The notes below the pieces were generated by a model, which made no database searches, was not told the DNA's origin, and was given only the letters and a program-made list of their open reading frames with translations. This document shows positions 46,500-59,935 of a DNA stretch of 64,000 bases, piece by piece. The translations under genes were made by a program, and so were the position numbers. Each line of letters begins with the position of its first letter. Positions within the stretch are counted from its first letter, which is position 1. Location of the stretch: the NCBI GenBank assembly GCA_013397935.1, contig VZRN01000659.1, forward strand, positions 599,254-663,253, read 5' to 3'. This DNA comes from Dasyornis broadbenti. Its lineage: Eukaryota; Chordata; Aves; Passeriformes; Dasyornithidae.

Positions 46500-49400
46500 A
46501 GAAGTCTGGATAAGTCCTATCATGTGCTTGTATACTGTCCATGACAATCTTAGCTTTTGACAAGAGCCTGTGAAGGCTGCTAGAGACAAAAATTTTGATG
46601 ATGATTCCGGAAAATATGTTGACAAATATTTACAGAAATTCTGCTTTCACCAATGAAATGCACGCACTAATAATGCAGGCTGCTGTTGTGGTTACAGGAG
46701 AGCGTTTCAGGGCCAAATTCACAGCATTGCAAAGGGATTTCTCTCCCTGTGTCACCATGAAAATGGTGGGGAAAAAAGGGTTCTCTCAATAACAGCATAG
46801 ACCTTGACCTGGTCTGTGTCTATTGCATGCTGTGTAGAGAAGGGGACAGCAATTTTGAACACCCTGTTAAGTGTCCATGATACATCACTGCTGCTTGTTA
46901 TGACCTTGTAAAAACAGAATCATTTCTTTATCCCTTCTGTACACAAAGTTGGAGGAAGACCAACTTTCTGCTATTGAAAGAGACAACTGTTTGCTGCTGG
47001 AGAAGATGTCCTGCATCCTGAGAACAAAGGGACAAATTGACAACAAAAAATTACTATAAGGCCAAAAGGTAACATCAGCAGCACTATTTCCATGTAGTTA
47101 TCAAATTTCCTTTCCAGTGACAAACATAGCTAAGGATAAACTGCTCTGTGAGGACACATATTTAAAAGGCAACCTAAGGTATAATGAACACTTCAGAAAG
47201 CCATTTGCTTGTCCTGTCACATGAAATCTAATGCCAGGTCATTTTCCTCCTACACTCTGTTGAAGAGAAGATGGCTTTAAATTATTTTTCACCTTAATAA
47301 CTGTGAGGGAATGAAAAAAAAAAAAAAATAGAGAGGGCAAAGCATTGCCCTACTTTAAGAAAATAATTGAAGCAAACCTGTTATGTCTCAGCAAAGCTGT
47401 TGATCTTGCTAAGTGAGTCATTGCTGCTGACTTTGCCAGTTGTTCCTACAGACACCACCGGAAAAAGGGAGACCCAAAGCTGAGAGATGAAATATAGCCA
47501 GAGCAAAAATAGAATTAAAATAAAAAAAAAAAACCTGGAGCAGGAAGCAGGCAAAAGTGAAAATTTAATTTACTGCTCAAAGGAGACCAAGCAAAATGTG
47601 CCTTGAAAATTTATCACCGGAGAGAACCTTAAATATTTTTGATTCAGGAGGAACTTCACATCCCAAATAGGGCACAGCAAACCAGTCAACAACAGGGAGA
47701 GGCTTTTGAAATGAAAGGTTTGTATAGCTCAGATGGTGGTTGTTATCTCCTGTGATTCATTTGCAGCCAGTCAACTTCCTGATAGACTCACTACTCACCA
47801 GGCTCTAAAGTGTCTCCAGACAGCAAATGCTGTTCAGGTGAAATGACCCAGGAAGAACTCACTACACATCACTGTCATGAGTATCCTGACATTTGCACAG
47901 TTCTTTTATCTGAAGCAGAGTAGGTCATGGCCACATCATGCAAATCCACATCACAGCACTTACAATTTGTCACTAGAGAATCCAGATCAATGCAGGCATC
48001 AACAAGCATCAGTTAATTCCACTGCTGAAGCTGTGATTCCACAAGATATAGAAGCAGCAGAGTATCCTTCTTCTTTCCATTTCTTCTCTCTGTTCATGAT
48101 TCAAGTGGCAAACTCCTGTAGTTTTCTTTGGATCAACTCTAGTTTTCACCAAACCTCTCCATTAGGTAATTAAGTTTGTGACAGCAGCAGAAAATTAGCC
48201 CAACAAAACCAAACAAACCTGGATAGTTTTTCTACCACTTTCTGCAAAGTCATGAATTCCAGGGCTGTTGCAAGGGATGGAGAAGACCACACAGTGAGAG
48301 CAGTGGGGAGATGAACAGGGGAAGGAAAAGTGTGAGTCCTTTGCTTTTTTGGTGGCAGGAGACTGCTGTGAGATCAACTCAGCTGCCTGGAAAATTGCAG
48401 TCTATGAAATCACAGAAAGTTTCCAAGGCATTTGAGGCAGTAGGCTTATCTCCATTATCTTCATGCTTCTCTACTCAGTATATCAGATTTGCACACAAAA
48501 GAAACTTATAAACCAAAGTAACTGAAATCAATGGTTAAGCATCTCAGATACCAGCCATGCCCTCACGTAAAGTACTGCACTACTGCAATTCCAAGTCTGG
48601 AGGGTTGGCATTAATCCGAGATAAAACTATAGCATTAGCATCTTGTAAAATGTCCCAAAATTCCATATACGCAGGGATGTGTTTGAATAGACAAAATCTA
48701 TCCTCTTAAGAAGGGCAAAAAGATTGGGTTACAAGGGCCAGTTAATGCAGATCAAGAAGGAACAAGTCCCTGGAGCAGAGGTATAAAATCTCAGGCAAAA
48801 TTCCCCCTAACAGAGGTTGACAAATATTTCACATTCTCGGTTCCCAGGCATGGGAACACAAACAAGTGTGAGGAAGTTTGGCTCTTCTTATGTGGTTTTC
48901 CCCTCTAGTTTAATTGAAGAAAAACGAAAGCAGGAGCTGTGGAAAGTGAGCCACGAGAACTGAGCCATTCTGGATAGAATTACAAAGTCCCAGCCTCAGT
49001 ATCAGGTTCAATGATGGCATGAGGATTGGCAACAAGCTGAAAAATACATGGCCAACATTGCGAGATATCTTTGTGGGCGGTGTAAATCACAGAGCCGAAA
49101 GGTAGCCCTGAGCTTCTGTTCTTTCCTTCATGGTTATTTCTGGATCGGAACTGCTCATAGAGCACATTTCACTGCACTTTTGCACTGGGAATTAACTGCA
49201 CGTGGCAGCCAGCCACACAATTAACAGCCTTTCACTTAATGCAGCCACTCTTATCAAATGAATCCCAGAGCTCTCTTCAGACTTTATTAGGCGATTTGTA
49301 ACTGCTGTAGTTTCTACAGTAAGACTGTGCACCACGAAGAAATGGCACTCTCAGAAATAATCTAAAAATAATGTTTAAAACCAGAAGCAATTGCTTACCA

Positions 49401-52400
49401 GCTCCCTGAAAGAGCCAGACACTGCACCAACATTTACAGTGACCAGAAGGGCATATGCATTGAGGGCTCCAAAATCTACACAGGTAAAACAACTACATTC
49501 TTCTTTTCATCAGCAACAGAGGTAAAGAAAATCAACAACAAAATGGCTATAAGAAGTTTTAGCAAGCTTTTCCATGGAAAGGAAATTTATTGTCTTTCAC
49601 TTTTTCATGTTCACCTAGTGTGCTTTGAGTCCTCTAAGTCAGAAATTCCCAACTTTGCTCCCACACAAACCAGAGGGAAGCTGCAGCACTGCCCATCAAG
49701 CAGGGAGCTGGCATCAGCTCTGCCTTTACCCATCCTCCCTATTGCCTTGGACTGCTAAGCTTCTGTGGTTGTGTGTCTTGATTTTTGAGGTATGTCCTCT
49801 GCCATGTGAGTCTGATTCAGAATACATGGGTGTGTCTCACACTATCTGTATGTTCACTATATTCACTTCCTTACCCATTACCTCTAGCCTGAGGCCACAG
49901 AAATAAATATTTTTGAAGCCAGTACTTTCTGAACATATGTAAAAGGATTTTCAAAGGTGTAGCTCATCCAAATTTGCCCAAGTCTTTGGAGGACAGTAAA
50001 TGGTATTTCTTCTATCCCAGGACTATCCTTTTGCCAAATCTTTGGTCGCAGTTCTAATTCCAGGAAAGGCAGAGCACTCAAAATCAAAAAGTGATAAAAA
50101 TTGTGGCACTGCAATCAAAAACTACCTCAACCTCTCCCCAACTTCTTTTTGAATACAGTTACATCAGTTTTACTAAAGCTTTCCAAAACTATTTAGTCAG
50201 AGGCAGAAAGCAAGAATAAAAAGCTTCAACCCAAACAGTTAAGACTTGACCAAGAAACTTGCAACTAAAAGAGAGGCTTCTACGACAAAAAATATGAGGC
50301 AGCTTTAATTACTATGGAGGCAACATTACAAACCAAATAATTATAGAAAAAGTAGTAAGATTGTAAAGCCAGGTGCTTCATAGTCAGAAAGTACCAAAAT
50401 TATGCAAAAGTAAATATATCCTTCAGCCTTACACACATCAGCTGTTAAGTCTGTGCTCTGTAATTAACAGGTACTAGAACATCTGTAAGAAGCAGTCACA
50501 AGAAAATACCTTTTTCCACTCACCATTTCAGAAATGGTTGAGCCATTTTGAAGGACATTTATCTTTTGACAAGTAAGCAAACTTGATGTAGGTAACTGCT
50601 GCAAACCTCTTTATCACCAGAGGAAATCCAGTAGTTACACCTGAAAATAGGATCAGTGGAAATATTTGGCAAGATCCACAGTAACTACTGGTGCTACTGT
50701 ATGGTCCCTCTGATTTTATAGCTGACCTGACACCAGTCCACAGTCAAACTTTACTAAAAAGTACAAGTCATACTACTTCTTATCAAGTATTTTTCTACTC
50801 TCCCTCTGTTGCAATTGAAAACTTTTTACTAGTCACATGTATGCTGTAAGAGCAGGAAAAAGTGAGAATCTTTTTTATATGAGGACATTCTTTACCAATC
50901 CCAACTGAAGAAACAATTTATCTGAGCCAGTCTTTCCACTGGCCTGACTCATGGGAATTGCTTTGACACTGGTGGGTCAGGCATTTCTCATGAACAAAAG
51001 GATGGGAGAATTCCCTTTCTTTGCTCTGGAAGAAGACAACAGCAGTATCACCAGCAAGCACTTGTCAGCTTTCTTTGCTAACTGAGCTTTGGTGCCAAGG
51101 GACTAATCCTGAAAATAAACCATAAAAGGTTAGTAAATCAAGGCACTGACAGGTTCTTTATTTTACATATATTTATACTGACTTCTCTTTTCTGTCAGGA
51201 AGAACAATTTAAAAAAACAAATATCTAAATGAGACAAAAAAAAAAAAAAGCGAAAAACAGCTGAAAAAAGAATGTGTGAAAAGTAAGATGAAGGAAAAAG
51301 AAAGAGATCATGTTCATCATGGAAAGCCAAAAAACAACTAGAACAAGACAGAGTTACAGAAATAGCATTATTCCAGTAGTCTCCTGTGAAAGCAATTTAG
51401 GAAGTAGCAAAGAATTCTTACTCCCTCTTGGATAACGATGGCATTTGGAAATTTTACTGTCCTCAGCCTTGCTGCTTTGTCCTTATTCTGAAAGTCAGTC
51501 CTTTCCTGGTGTAGTGAACCAGCAGATCAGGGGTCACAAACCCATTTTGTGACTGCAACCGTATGCATCAGCATACTTTAATTTCTGTAGTTTAAGTTAC
51601 AATACTGTTGTTCCTATGCAGATGATAAATTTCAGCATAAAAAAAAATGGATTTGTGAGGGTACTAACCTTTTCAACTATGCAGCTAACCTCAGCAAAAT
51701 TTGTAAACAGAACTCTAGAATTAGCTGGAGTGCCTTGGACAATCAGTTAGAAGGATTCACATCGTTTAGGATACTAGGGGGTTAAGTATTCTGTAAGAGT
51801 GTAGATATTAAAGACACCATGTCTTCAGTACAGTGAAAAAAACCATGAAGCAAAATGACATAAAAGCCATTTCCCTTGCAATTCCCAACAAAATTCCTTT
51901 GAGATTATAACAGCTAGTAAAGAAGAATCCTAACTGGGAAAATTACTGTAAGACAGCAACTGTACCATAACTAATTGATCTGATTACAATTCAAACTTTT
52001 TTTCCACGTGACAATTTTCATCTAAGTATCCAAGGTCTCTCCAGCAAGGACCCAGTTGACTGACAGCAAATATTTCAGAGTGAGGTTTTTGGAAAATCTT
52101 CAGAGGCTCTGAAGCCCCTGAGCCACTTGACACAAATGCTGGAGAATTCTTAGTAGACTGATGCCCTCCCACCACAGAAACACTTCCTTCTTTACTCATG
52201 ATTTCATGCAATTTTTGTGCCTGTCACAGTAATTGCATTCACAGAGTGAAAATACTTAAAATACATAAAATTTCTGTCTAGCTTCCCTTTTAACAGGATT
52301 TAGCAGCTTGAAACAAGGAGAAACAACACCACATGACTAACCAACTCTCTGCATATTATAATCTATCATTCTGTTACACCACCATTGATCTATGATTCAG

Positions 52401-52890
52401 GGGACAGACACTTCTGTTCTGAAGCACATATCCTGTATTTCTTATTTTTAATTACACTTCTTCAAAAGAAAATGTGTATTAAAATCACAAATTGATCTTA
52501 GCATAGCCAAGCAGGGTAGCAGCAAGTCTCTTAGAAGGGTTATCAATCGAAACCAAGACTTAAACCAGTATCAGCTCTTCCTTTATTTAACATAGATTTT
52601 CATCTGCAGTCATGTTGGAGGCTGCAGTTGGATATGCTTTCTAAGGTATTTTCTCCTTTCTCATTTGCAATATGGATCAGCAGATAATGTTTGAAATGCT
52701 AATGATGAAAACTTATTTTCTGAAAGACAAAAACTCTAACATACAGGACTATAACTTTGTAGTACTGACCTAAGAGTAGAAATACCATCTACCATAACAG
52801 TACTTCAGTGACTGCTGCACAAGTGTGAATTCCTGGCTTCAGAAAATTGGCAGTTTCCCAGGGCAGGATCCCCAAACCCACCAAGCCAGA
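46500..52890. other. AT-rich single-copy DNA without recognisable genes
   Basis: Only short frames are seen. Poly-A runs occur at about 47315-47329, 47522-47533 and 51237-51249. I looked for a retroviral 3' LTR or env to the right of the integrase remnant and see none. No CR1 signature is present. Confidence 0.55.
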
Positions 52891-52891
52891 G

Positions 52892-53032
52892 AGAAAAGCT
52901 TCACCATACCTAAGTGCCTGGGTCAAGAAGGAAAAAGCATTCTTGTTTGCCCAAAGCAACCAGCGGGACTGGTCCAATGTGCTGTGGCAACACATCCTAG
53001 AGTGCACTGAGGATGTCAGGATATATAGACCC
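52892..53032 (+). pseudogene. Possible Tc1/mariner-like transposase relic
   Basis: One + strand frame contains, in order, P-LS--KK-KA-L-FA, then DWSNVLW, then D-RIYRP. This order and spacing resemble the middle of Tc1-family transposases, where a K-rich segment precedes a '[E/D]WxxVLWSDE' motif and an 'GRVYV..RP' strand. The catalytic Asp expected directly after LW is absent (LWQH). The frame stays open for 121 codons (52847-53212), but the right part does not match clearly, and an antisense frame of 114 codons overlaps. No terminal inverted repeats or TA duplications were found. This is a lead, not an identification. Confidence 0.25.
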
Positions 53033-53039
53033 CATGTAA

Positions 53040-54850
53040 AGGGAATGACTGCCATGCAGTGGTCAACCAAAGAGCTCCATGGCTGGATGGAGGTCTTCTC
53101 AAACCACCATGATGGGAGAGTGTCAGGACACACAAACTCAGCTTCTGTTGTGCACCTCTGTTACAGCAATTACATTGGGCAAGCACATATCAGCTATTTC
53201 CTTCAACAGTAGCTCATTTCTAAAAGAAAGATTATGAACCCTTTAAACAAGAGCCAAAAAGTAATTTAATGAATCAAAACTTCCTTCGCTATTAGAAGGA
53301 AGATGACAACTTGGCTCTAGTTAGCAATTCTATTTTATAATGAAAATGTCCTATGCCCTTATGGCTGAATTCAAACGCCCTGGAAGTCCCTTGCTTCACG
53401 CGATTCTAGGTTGGATCATCAGGGAACACTGTAAGGGGCTAGCTATCCTTAACACTTTGCATCACTGAACCCAACAAAATTCTTATTTCCTTTTCTTCTT
53501 TCAAAGCTTCAGTTTGGGATAAAAATAACCTAAAACACTTGACCAAATGCCACGTCCCTTATAATGAAGTAGAAATTTTACTCTCTTCAAATCTCTGGCT
53601 CCAAAGTTAAAATACTTTGCTACTGAAGCACTACTATGATTACAAACTAAATACCTGAAAAAAAAAAGAGAACTGAAGTACCACTTATAAAAAAGAATGT
53701 TAAGAGTTACAGGAAATGTTAATCTCAGGGTCAAGTTCTGCTTTCATTTTCACTATTGTAAATCCAGGATAGCAGCCTTATCTTCACTGCAATGCTGTGG
53801 ATATTATAACCTTATGTTAAGAAACCATGTCAAAAAAAACCCCTCATTAACTCATTTTGAAATTTTAAAGACATCTGGACTGAGATTAACTACCAGCTCA
53901 CTGCTATGGGAAACAAGAAGTCACTCCTCCCCTTTAACTCCAATCCTTGTGCCTCTGTTCCATTCTTACACATTCCATTATATTCCACTTTTCTTACACT
54001 TGTGCTCTTTCAATCCTGAGTAAGGTCAGCTGCAGGAGAAAAAGCTTTTTTTATTTTTTTTTCCCCAAAGGAGAATAGTTTACCAGTGGGTTAATTAGCT
54101 CAATCAGTTCATTGAAGATGAATTTAAGACTAAGCAAGGAAGGAAGGAAGAAGCAAAGCCACATATGCCTTTGGTAAAGCAGAAAAACATTTACTCACTG
54201 CCTGGCAGTATTTAACACCAAAAGAGCTCTCCTAAGGGTCAATAGAAACACATGAAATCCAGGAAAATGGTTGCAACTCAATAATCCTTGTTGGTTACCA
54301 TGGAAAAATTATGACTATAGACACAATAAGGGTTTGTCCAAGTTAGGAATGACTAATCTGGTATTCACACACACACACCCCTTTAAACTGGACAAACACC
54401 AAGTATGAGGGTATTTATTTTATCATTTCTTCACATTTACCACAATAAAAGGAATATTACTTAAATATTCCAAATCCGATTTTTTTTTTTAACAGAGTTT
54501 TTAGGATTTCAGGATAAAACTATTCACCCAAATTTCCAGGCCCTGAGTTTAAACAAGAATAATGAGTTGAAACCATATTGACTGCAGTTTAAAGAAATTG
54601 AGTTAGGCCTTCTAAAAATGTTGCCCTTGTATTACTGCATTAAAAGTTGTGAAACTGAAATATGAATTGTGATTATTTTTAGTTGCTTTCTAGTTACAGA
54701 ACATGCAGAGTTCATGTTTTCAAGTTTTCCTTTCCTCTTTTGAAGTTAAAAACATTCTTTTGATGTTTTCAGTTAATGTGGTGGCAGAAATATGAAAAAA
54801 GAGTGAGAGACTGATACCACAAAAGTTGTAAGAAAACTGTAACAGTGAGG
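53040..54850. other. AT-rich single-copy DNA without recognisable genes
   Basis: Simple tracts include poly-A near 53658, poly-T near 54045-54062, a short GGAA run (54136-54152), a (CA)n run of about 13 bases at 54366 and poly-T at 54480-54491. No gene or transposon signature was seen up to the CR1 copy. Confidence 0.55.
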
Positions 54851-54853
54851 ATC

Positions 54854-55088
54854 TTTTAGATTAGATACCAAAAAATTCTTTACTGTGAGGGTGGTGAGGC
54901 ACTGGAACAGGTTGCCTTGAGAAATTCTGGATGACCCATCCCTGGAAGTGTTTACAGCCAGGTTGGACAGAGCTCAGAGCTCACCTTTCACTTGGTCTAG
55001 TGAAAGGTATCTTGTCCATGGCAGAGGGGTTGGAACTAGACAATCTTTAAGGTCCCTTTCAACCCAAACCATCCTATGATTCTATGAC
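54854..55088 (+). mobile_element. CR1 LINE, 5'-truncated 3' end
   Basis: Starts at TTTTAGATTAGATACC and continues through TTCTTTACTGTGAGGGTGGT, GAGGCACTGGAACAGGTTGC, CATCCCTGGAAGTGTTTACA, GGTTGGAACTAGACAATCTT and TAAGGTCCCTTTCAACCCAA, ending in the terminal repeat CTATGATTCTATGA. This covers the last part of ORF2 and the 3' UTR. It is relatively well preserved among the four copies and of the same type as the short copy at 39614. Confidence 0.96.
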
Positions 55089-55091
55089 CTT

Positions 55092-58000
55092 TGTTCTTAA
55101 TTTTATGATCCTTTTTCCTTTCCAACACTCATGTTTGACTCCATTCTAACTTCACTGAAGTCATCTCAACTGCTCTATGTTTTAAATGTGTTTCTAAAAT
55201 TAAACGGTAATGTTTATTTAAGAAGGGATGTAGGATTTAACTTGTATGTATTTAAAAACTAAATCAGCACAAAAGAAGAGCAAAAAAAAAGCATCAGTGT
55301 CATGCAGCAACAAGTAGAGGTTACCAGGACAGAACACAGCACAACGGTTTGTTTAAATTTGTGGTTTGATCTGTCCCTTCAGTATTAAAATAGTTTCATC
55401 CCACTGTACAGCCTGCTATGAAGGATGGAAATGATACCTTCACCTCAGAGTTGAGGAACTCTGGCACAAAGTTTACTGTCACATTAATCAGAGGATCATA
55501 TTTGTACCTGACACAATTCTCACTATCTGCATTTCAAGACAAGCCAATTAGGTCACCAAGCAGATCAGCTCAGATATAAGAAAAATGTAAACTGTTCTCT
55601 TAAGTATAACAGTAATTCCACAGTCCTCAGCCACTACCACAAATTGAAGCACATTTACTTAAGACTGGACACAGACAATCACAGAGTTCGAGGCCCAGTT
55701 CACAAGTTATTGAGAGGTTGGTGCCCAAAATATCATGTGGGGATGTAACTTCCTTGCCAACAAGAGGTGCAGTTATTCCTATGCTCTTTTACAGCTGAAA
55801 GGACAGAGACTGAACAAACATATGAACTACAATGTGTGGAAGCACTAGAGTTTGTTGGGCTACAGAAGGCACTGTGTAATTTGTCATCCTGAAGTCTGTT
55901 ACAACTCTCCAATTTACAAGCTAATTTCTACTGGGACTTTGTGAACAGTAACTATTAAACCATACCCAGGGGAAGATATGGCACATCAGGAGAAAGAAAA
56001 TCCCCGTGGTGGGAAACAAAAAGCATCTAGGAAGGAAGGTGGAGACACAGTGGTTGCTGTGCTACTGTGTCAGAGGGGCAGGTAACGAAAAACTCCCATG
56101 CCTGCTGTTGTTCCAGCCCTCAAACATCGTTTCTAGCTGGAGCAGCCAAAGAAAAGTTAAATGAGGAAGGAAAGCTGAAATGGAACATCCTGGTCACCTC
56201 CACATCCGGCATCATCCTCTGTTCCCTTATTAACTAAATATAACCCAGATTTATTTCACTGTCATATTTTCTTTCTAATCAGCAGATTCTTTATTTTTTT
56301 TAATTAAAGCAAACCTTGCTAAAGCTGTAGGAAAACACACAAGCTCAAGCACAAGAATAATGATTACAGTCTATATGTGTATGTAGAAGGGATATATTAC
56401 CACCTCCTAGCAATTTCCTTACCTGAAAAAAAGAAAGCAAAAGGACTTAATACTACAAAAACCATAGGGAAGCAACAATTTTCTTATATATTTAAATTAT
56501 GCTGAAATATTTCTTCAGCCTGTAGAAGCTTGACATTTATATGCACTGTTAAAGGAATAGAAGAAAATCCTTCTTTGATTTGAACAGAGATGCTACTTGT
56601 GAAGTGAATCACAGCTACCTTTCTGCAGTGTTTTCTCTCAATATTTTTAGAGGCTGTTAATAACCTGACAAAAGGAATTCAGCCACAGATGAGAAAGATT
56701 TTTTTCTCTTTCTTACCTATTCCTTTGTTGCTCATGACCAACAGAAAATTAATTTTACATTCTGCATCAACCAGCAAATTTTGAGTCTCATTTCAATTTT
56801 AAAACTCGTAGTTCTCTTCATGAATTAAATATGGCATCTAGTAATACAATCACTACAGTAAGGCTGGAATTTTAGTTCCAATAATACACTGATTAAACTC
56901 TGCCCTCAGGAGTTTCAGCTTTCAGCATGACAAAGGTTGCTTTGATTATCCCATGTCTGCATTATCCATGTATAAGGGCTTAAGTACAGTGCCATGATTT
57001 GGGAGGCATGTGGAATCGTGCCTGTCATATATAATCTATACACATACACACAAATTAAATCCCATTGAGCTGGATTCTCTGGTGCCTCCCTGGAGCTCAG
57101 CTGGCATAGCTGCACTGAAAATTGGTCCCATTCTCAGGAGACAGACAATCACTTCTTGCCTCTGCCTTCCCCCCTCCATCCTCCAGCTGTCCCTCCTGGG
57201 GCCGCTTGCTGCTTCATTTGTGCACTGCCAGCACTTTATTGCGGGAACTGTGGCCTTCAAATTGTTCCTGCCACTTCATTAACACCATCAGAAACAGAAG
57301 CATTTGCTGAACAGCATAATATTGATAATTGGTTTAATTTGGTCTCACCATCTCTGCCAGGCTTCCATGCAATGGAAGCATGCAGAGCAAACCTGGCCAA
57401 GCTATTTTAACAGCCTAGAAGACACAAGTTTCATTTCACTTCTAGGCTCCTTGGCTTGGAGCTTAGCACAAATTAGAACACATACTAACAGGTCACACTG
57501 CAAGAAAGCACAGCCTTAAGCAGGCATAACTTGCATATCCCAGAGGACAGCACACCTTGGATTTTGGGACAGCAGGTAGGTAGCAAATGAACCGCAGCTG
57601 TAGCCTGGACACACTCACATAAACACTTGTGAAAACACACAAGGAAAGACAAGCTAAGAGGGTATAAACCCTCAGGAAATACTGGTTACCCACTAATCAC
57701 AGTCCCTGCAGCTTTTCTATTTTCTGTCTTTTGCAGTTCAATCTCTTTGCTACATATGTTCTCACAACCCTGAAAGCAAGCTTCTCGTGTGAAGTTAAAG
57801 TGCAAAGTACTTCATCTTTGCTGCTGCTTAGACTTCATAACTGTGTTTAGCAGTACTGATACATCCTGTATCACACTTTTAGAACATACTAGCAGCCACC
57901 AGCTAAAGCATTTCAATATCACTGCTACATCCTAGGCTAGACAAAATGTGACTGATAGATTAAACAACATGAAAAAATACATGGATTGGCAGACACATGA

Positions 58001-59934
58001 GCTGGCAGGCACACAATAAGGATACAGACCACCTGACTGGTTCAAACTCACTGTTGATGAAGATACACATGGAGGTAGCTCTCTGTCCAATGGATTGCAT
58101 TAGAACATCAGCTGGAGTCTTACTGTGGAAAATCAAAGTGAAATTTGCAAACCTTTGAGGACATCAGCTAAAAAAGGTATAAAACACAGATTATATTATA
58201 ACACTAGTCATGAAAACTTGCAAAAGTTTGCAAATCTTCAAATACAGGGGGAAAAGAATAATGTTTCCTTTTGCTGGAAAACATCAGAGAAACAAAATTC
58301 CAGCAAATGGGTGCAAGTGCATGGAGCTAGTCTGGACTTGAATCAAGATCGATTTCAAGTACGTTAGAGATCCAATCTGAATGTTTTGCACAACGAGTTT
58401 CAGGCTTTGATTTTGTGAGCTGAAGGCAAGAGCCCATTTCCTCTAGGCTGAGAGTAACTAATAACAGCTGTAAAATGGTGCTGGCTGCCTGACAGGGCAT
58501 ACTTTCATCCTCTGACCTTTCTGAGAAAAAGACCAAGGTTGGCATAGAAGTACTGGCACATTTTTTCCATCATATAACATATTATCCTGATGCAACTAAT
58601 CACTACACTGTAAACATAATTTTATTTTTATGTTTATAATTTCTCAGACTGATAAACACTTTCTGCTATTGAGTATATAAATATATACAGTTTTTTAAAA
58701 TCTTGTTTGTAATTCAGAGTTCTTAAAAATACAGAAGAATATTTTGAATGTTATGTTACCTTCAACACCAAAGATAGACATTAGAGTTTAACATACTTGG
58801 TCTCCATGTTCTGTGCAATGAACATTCTCAATACAAAATGCATGTCCTACATACCAAACCAACCAGGATGTGGGGGGAAAAAAATGTCACCAGCTTGGGA
58901 GTTTAAATTATATGCCAAAAAGAAAATACCCTGTTTACAATGGTACTTGGCATTTTCAGACAGAAGGCAAATAAAAAAAACAAGCCTTCTTTTGTTGGCT
59001 AAGTACAGCTCTATATCTTAATTAGATAATCAAATTTGAACTAAGATGTTTGCCTCCAATTTGAAAGTGTTATTCATCTGACCACACTTGTAATGGCAAA
59101 CAGCTCAAGCCACTAAAATCAAAGGGGAGGCTAATTGTATTAGGTTAAAGCATGCAAAGGCCTTGACTTTACAAGCCCTTCACATACAGAACTCCAAGTG
59201 CCCCCTGGATCAGAGACTTACATGGGGATCTGAGACCTTCCTAGTTCTTCAAGTTCTGTTTCTCATGCTTGAAGAGCTACGTTGCCATCTGGCATGGGCT
59301 TGCAGCAGCTGCACAAAATAAACTCGAGCAAAACATATTGGCACAGGAGTGATTAACAATTAGAGGGGGTAAGTATTGCACATTAACTTATCTAAACAAA
59401 AGCTCGTGGGGAGCCCACACTTCTGAGTACATCATGTACCACCTCTCAGTTGTTCAGAATTTATTCTTCAAACTTAGTTGTCTGGAGAATGATTCATCCA
59501 AATCACTGCTCCTGAGTATATTTTGGGCTAAACTTTTAAGATTAAAGTTTTCCTCTTAAACCATTAATTGTCCAGTATATATATAAAAAAAAATATATGT
59601 ATATAACTAAAATATCTCTTTTGATAAGTTCAGTAAAATGCCTGTATTTTTTTAGTTTACTTGAATTTCCTAGTGCTTTCAAAGCTGTCCCCCAAATAGG
59701 CACTCTCTTAACCTGAAATGCAGTTTGACTCAATTATGCAACTGAAGAAATAAACTTATTTTCATAGAAGAAAGCAATAACCAGTTCACAAGTTGGAAAA
59801 GGTATTTAATAGCTTTAGAAAGACTGGCAAATTACTAACTATAGTCATATTTTTCACAGAAGTGACTGGGATCTTTGCAGACCTTTCCACATGTGTCTTT
59901 GTCCCACGTGTTGAGCAAATCTCTCAAATACTTG
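55092..59934. other. AT-rich single-copy DNA without recognisable genes
   Basis: No frame above about 90 codons looks real. A GC-richer stretch at 57060-57280 has overlapping frames on both strands without a recognisable domain. AT-rich low-complexity tracts occur at 58671-58690 and 59574-59606. Nothing else is supported. Confidence 0.55.
59574..59606 (+). repeat. AT-rich low-complexity tract
   Basis: (AT)n flanks a run of nine A and passes into atatatgtatata. It is a simple repeat with no associated feature. Confidence 0.75.
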
Positions 59935-59935
59935 A

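Noticed and set aside
46286..46513. 75-codon + frame with a signal-like start just after the integrase remnant, as a possible env start
   Set aside because: Its right half is the ancient amniote repeat and no envelope motif follows.
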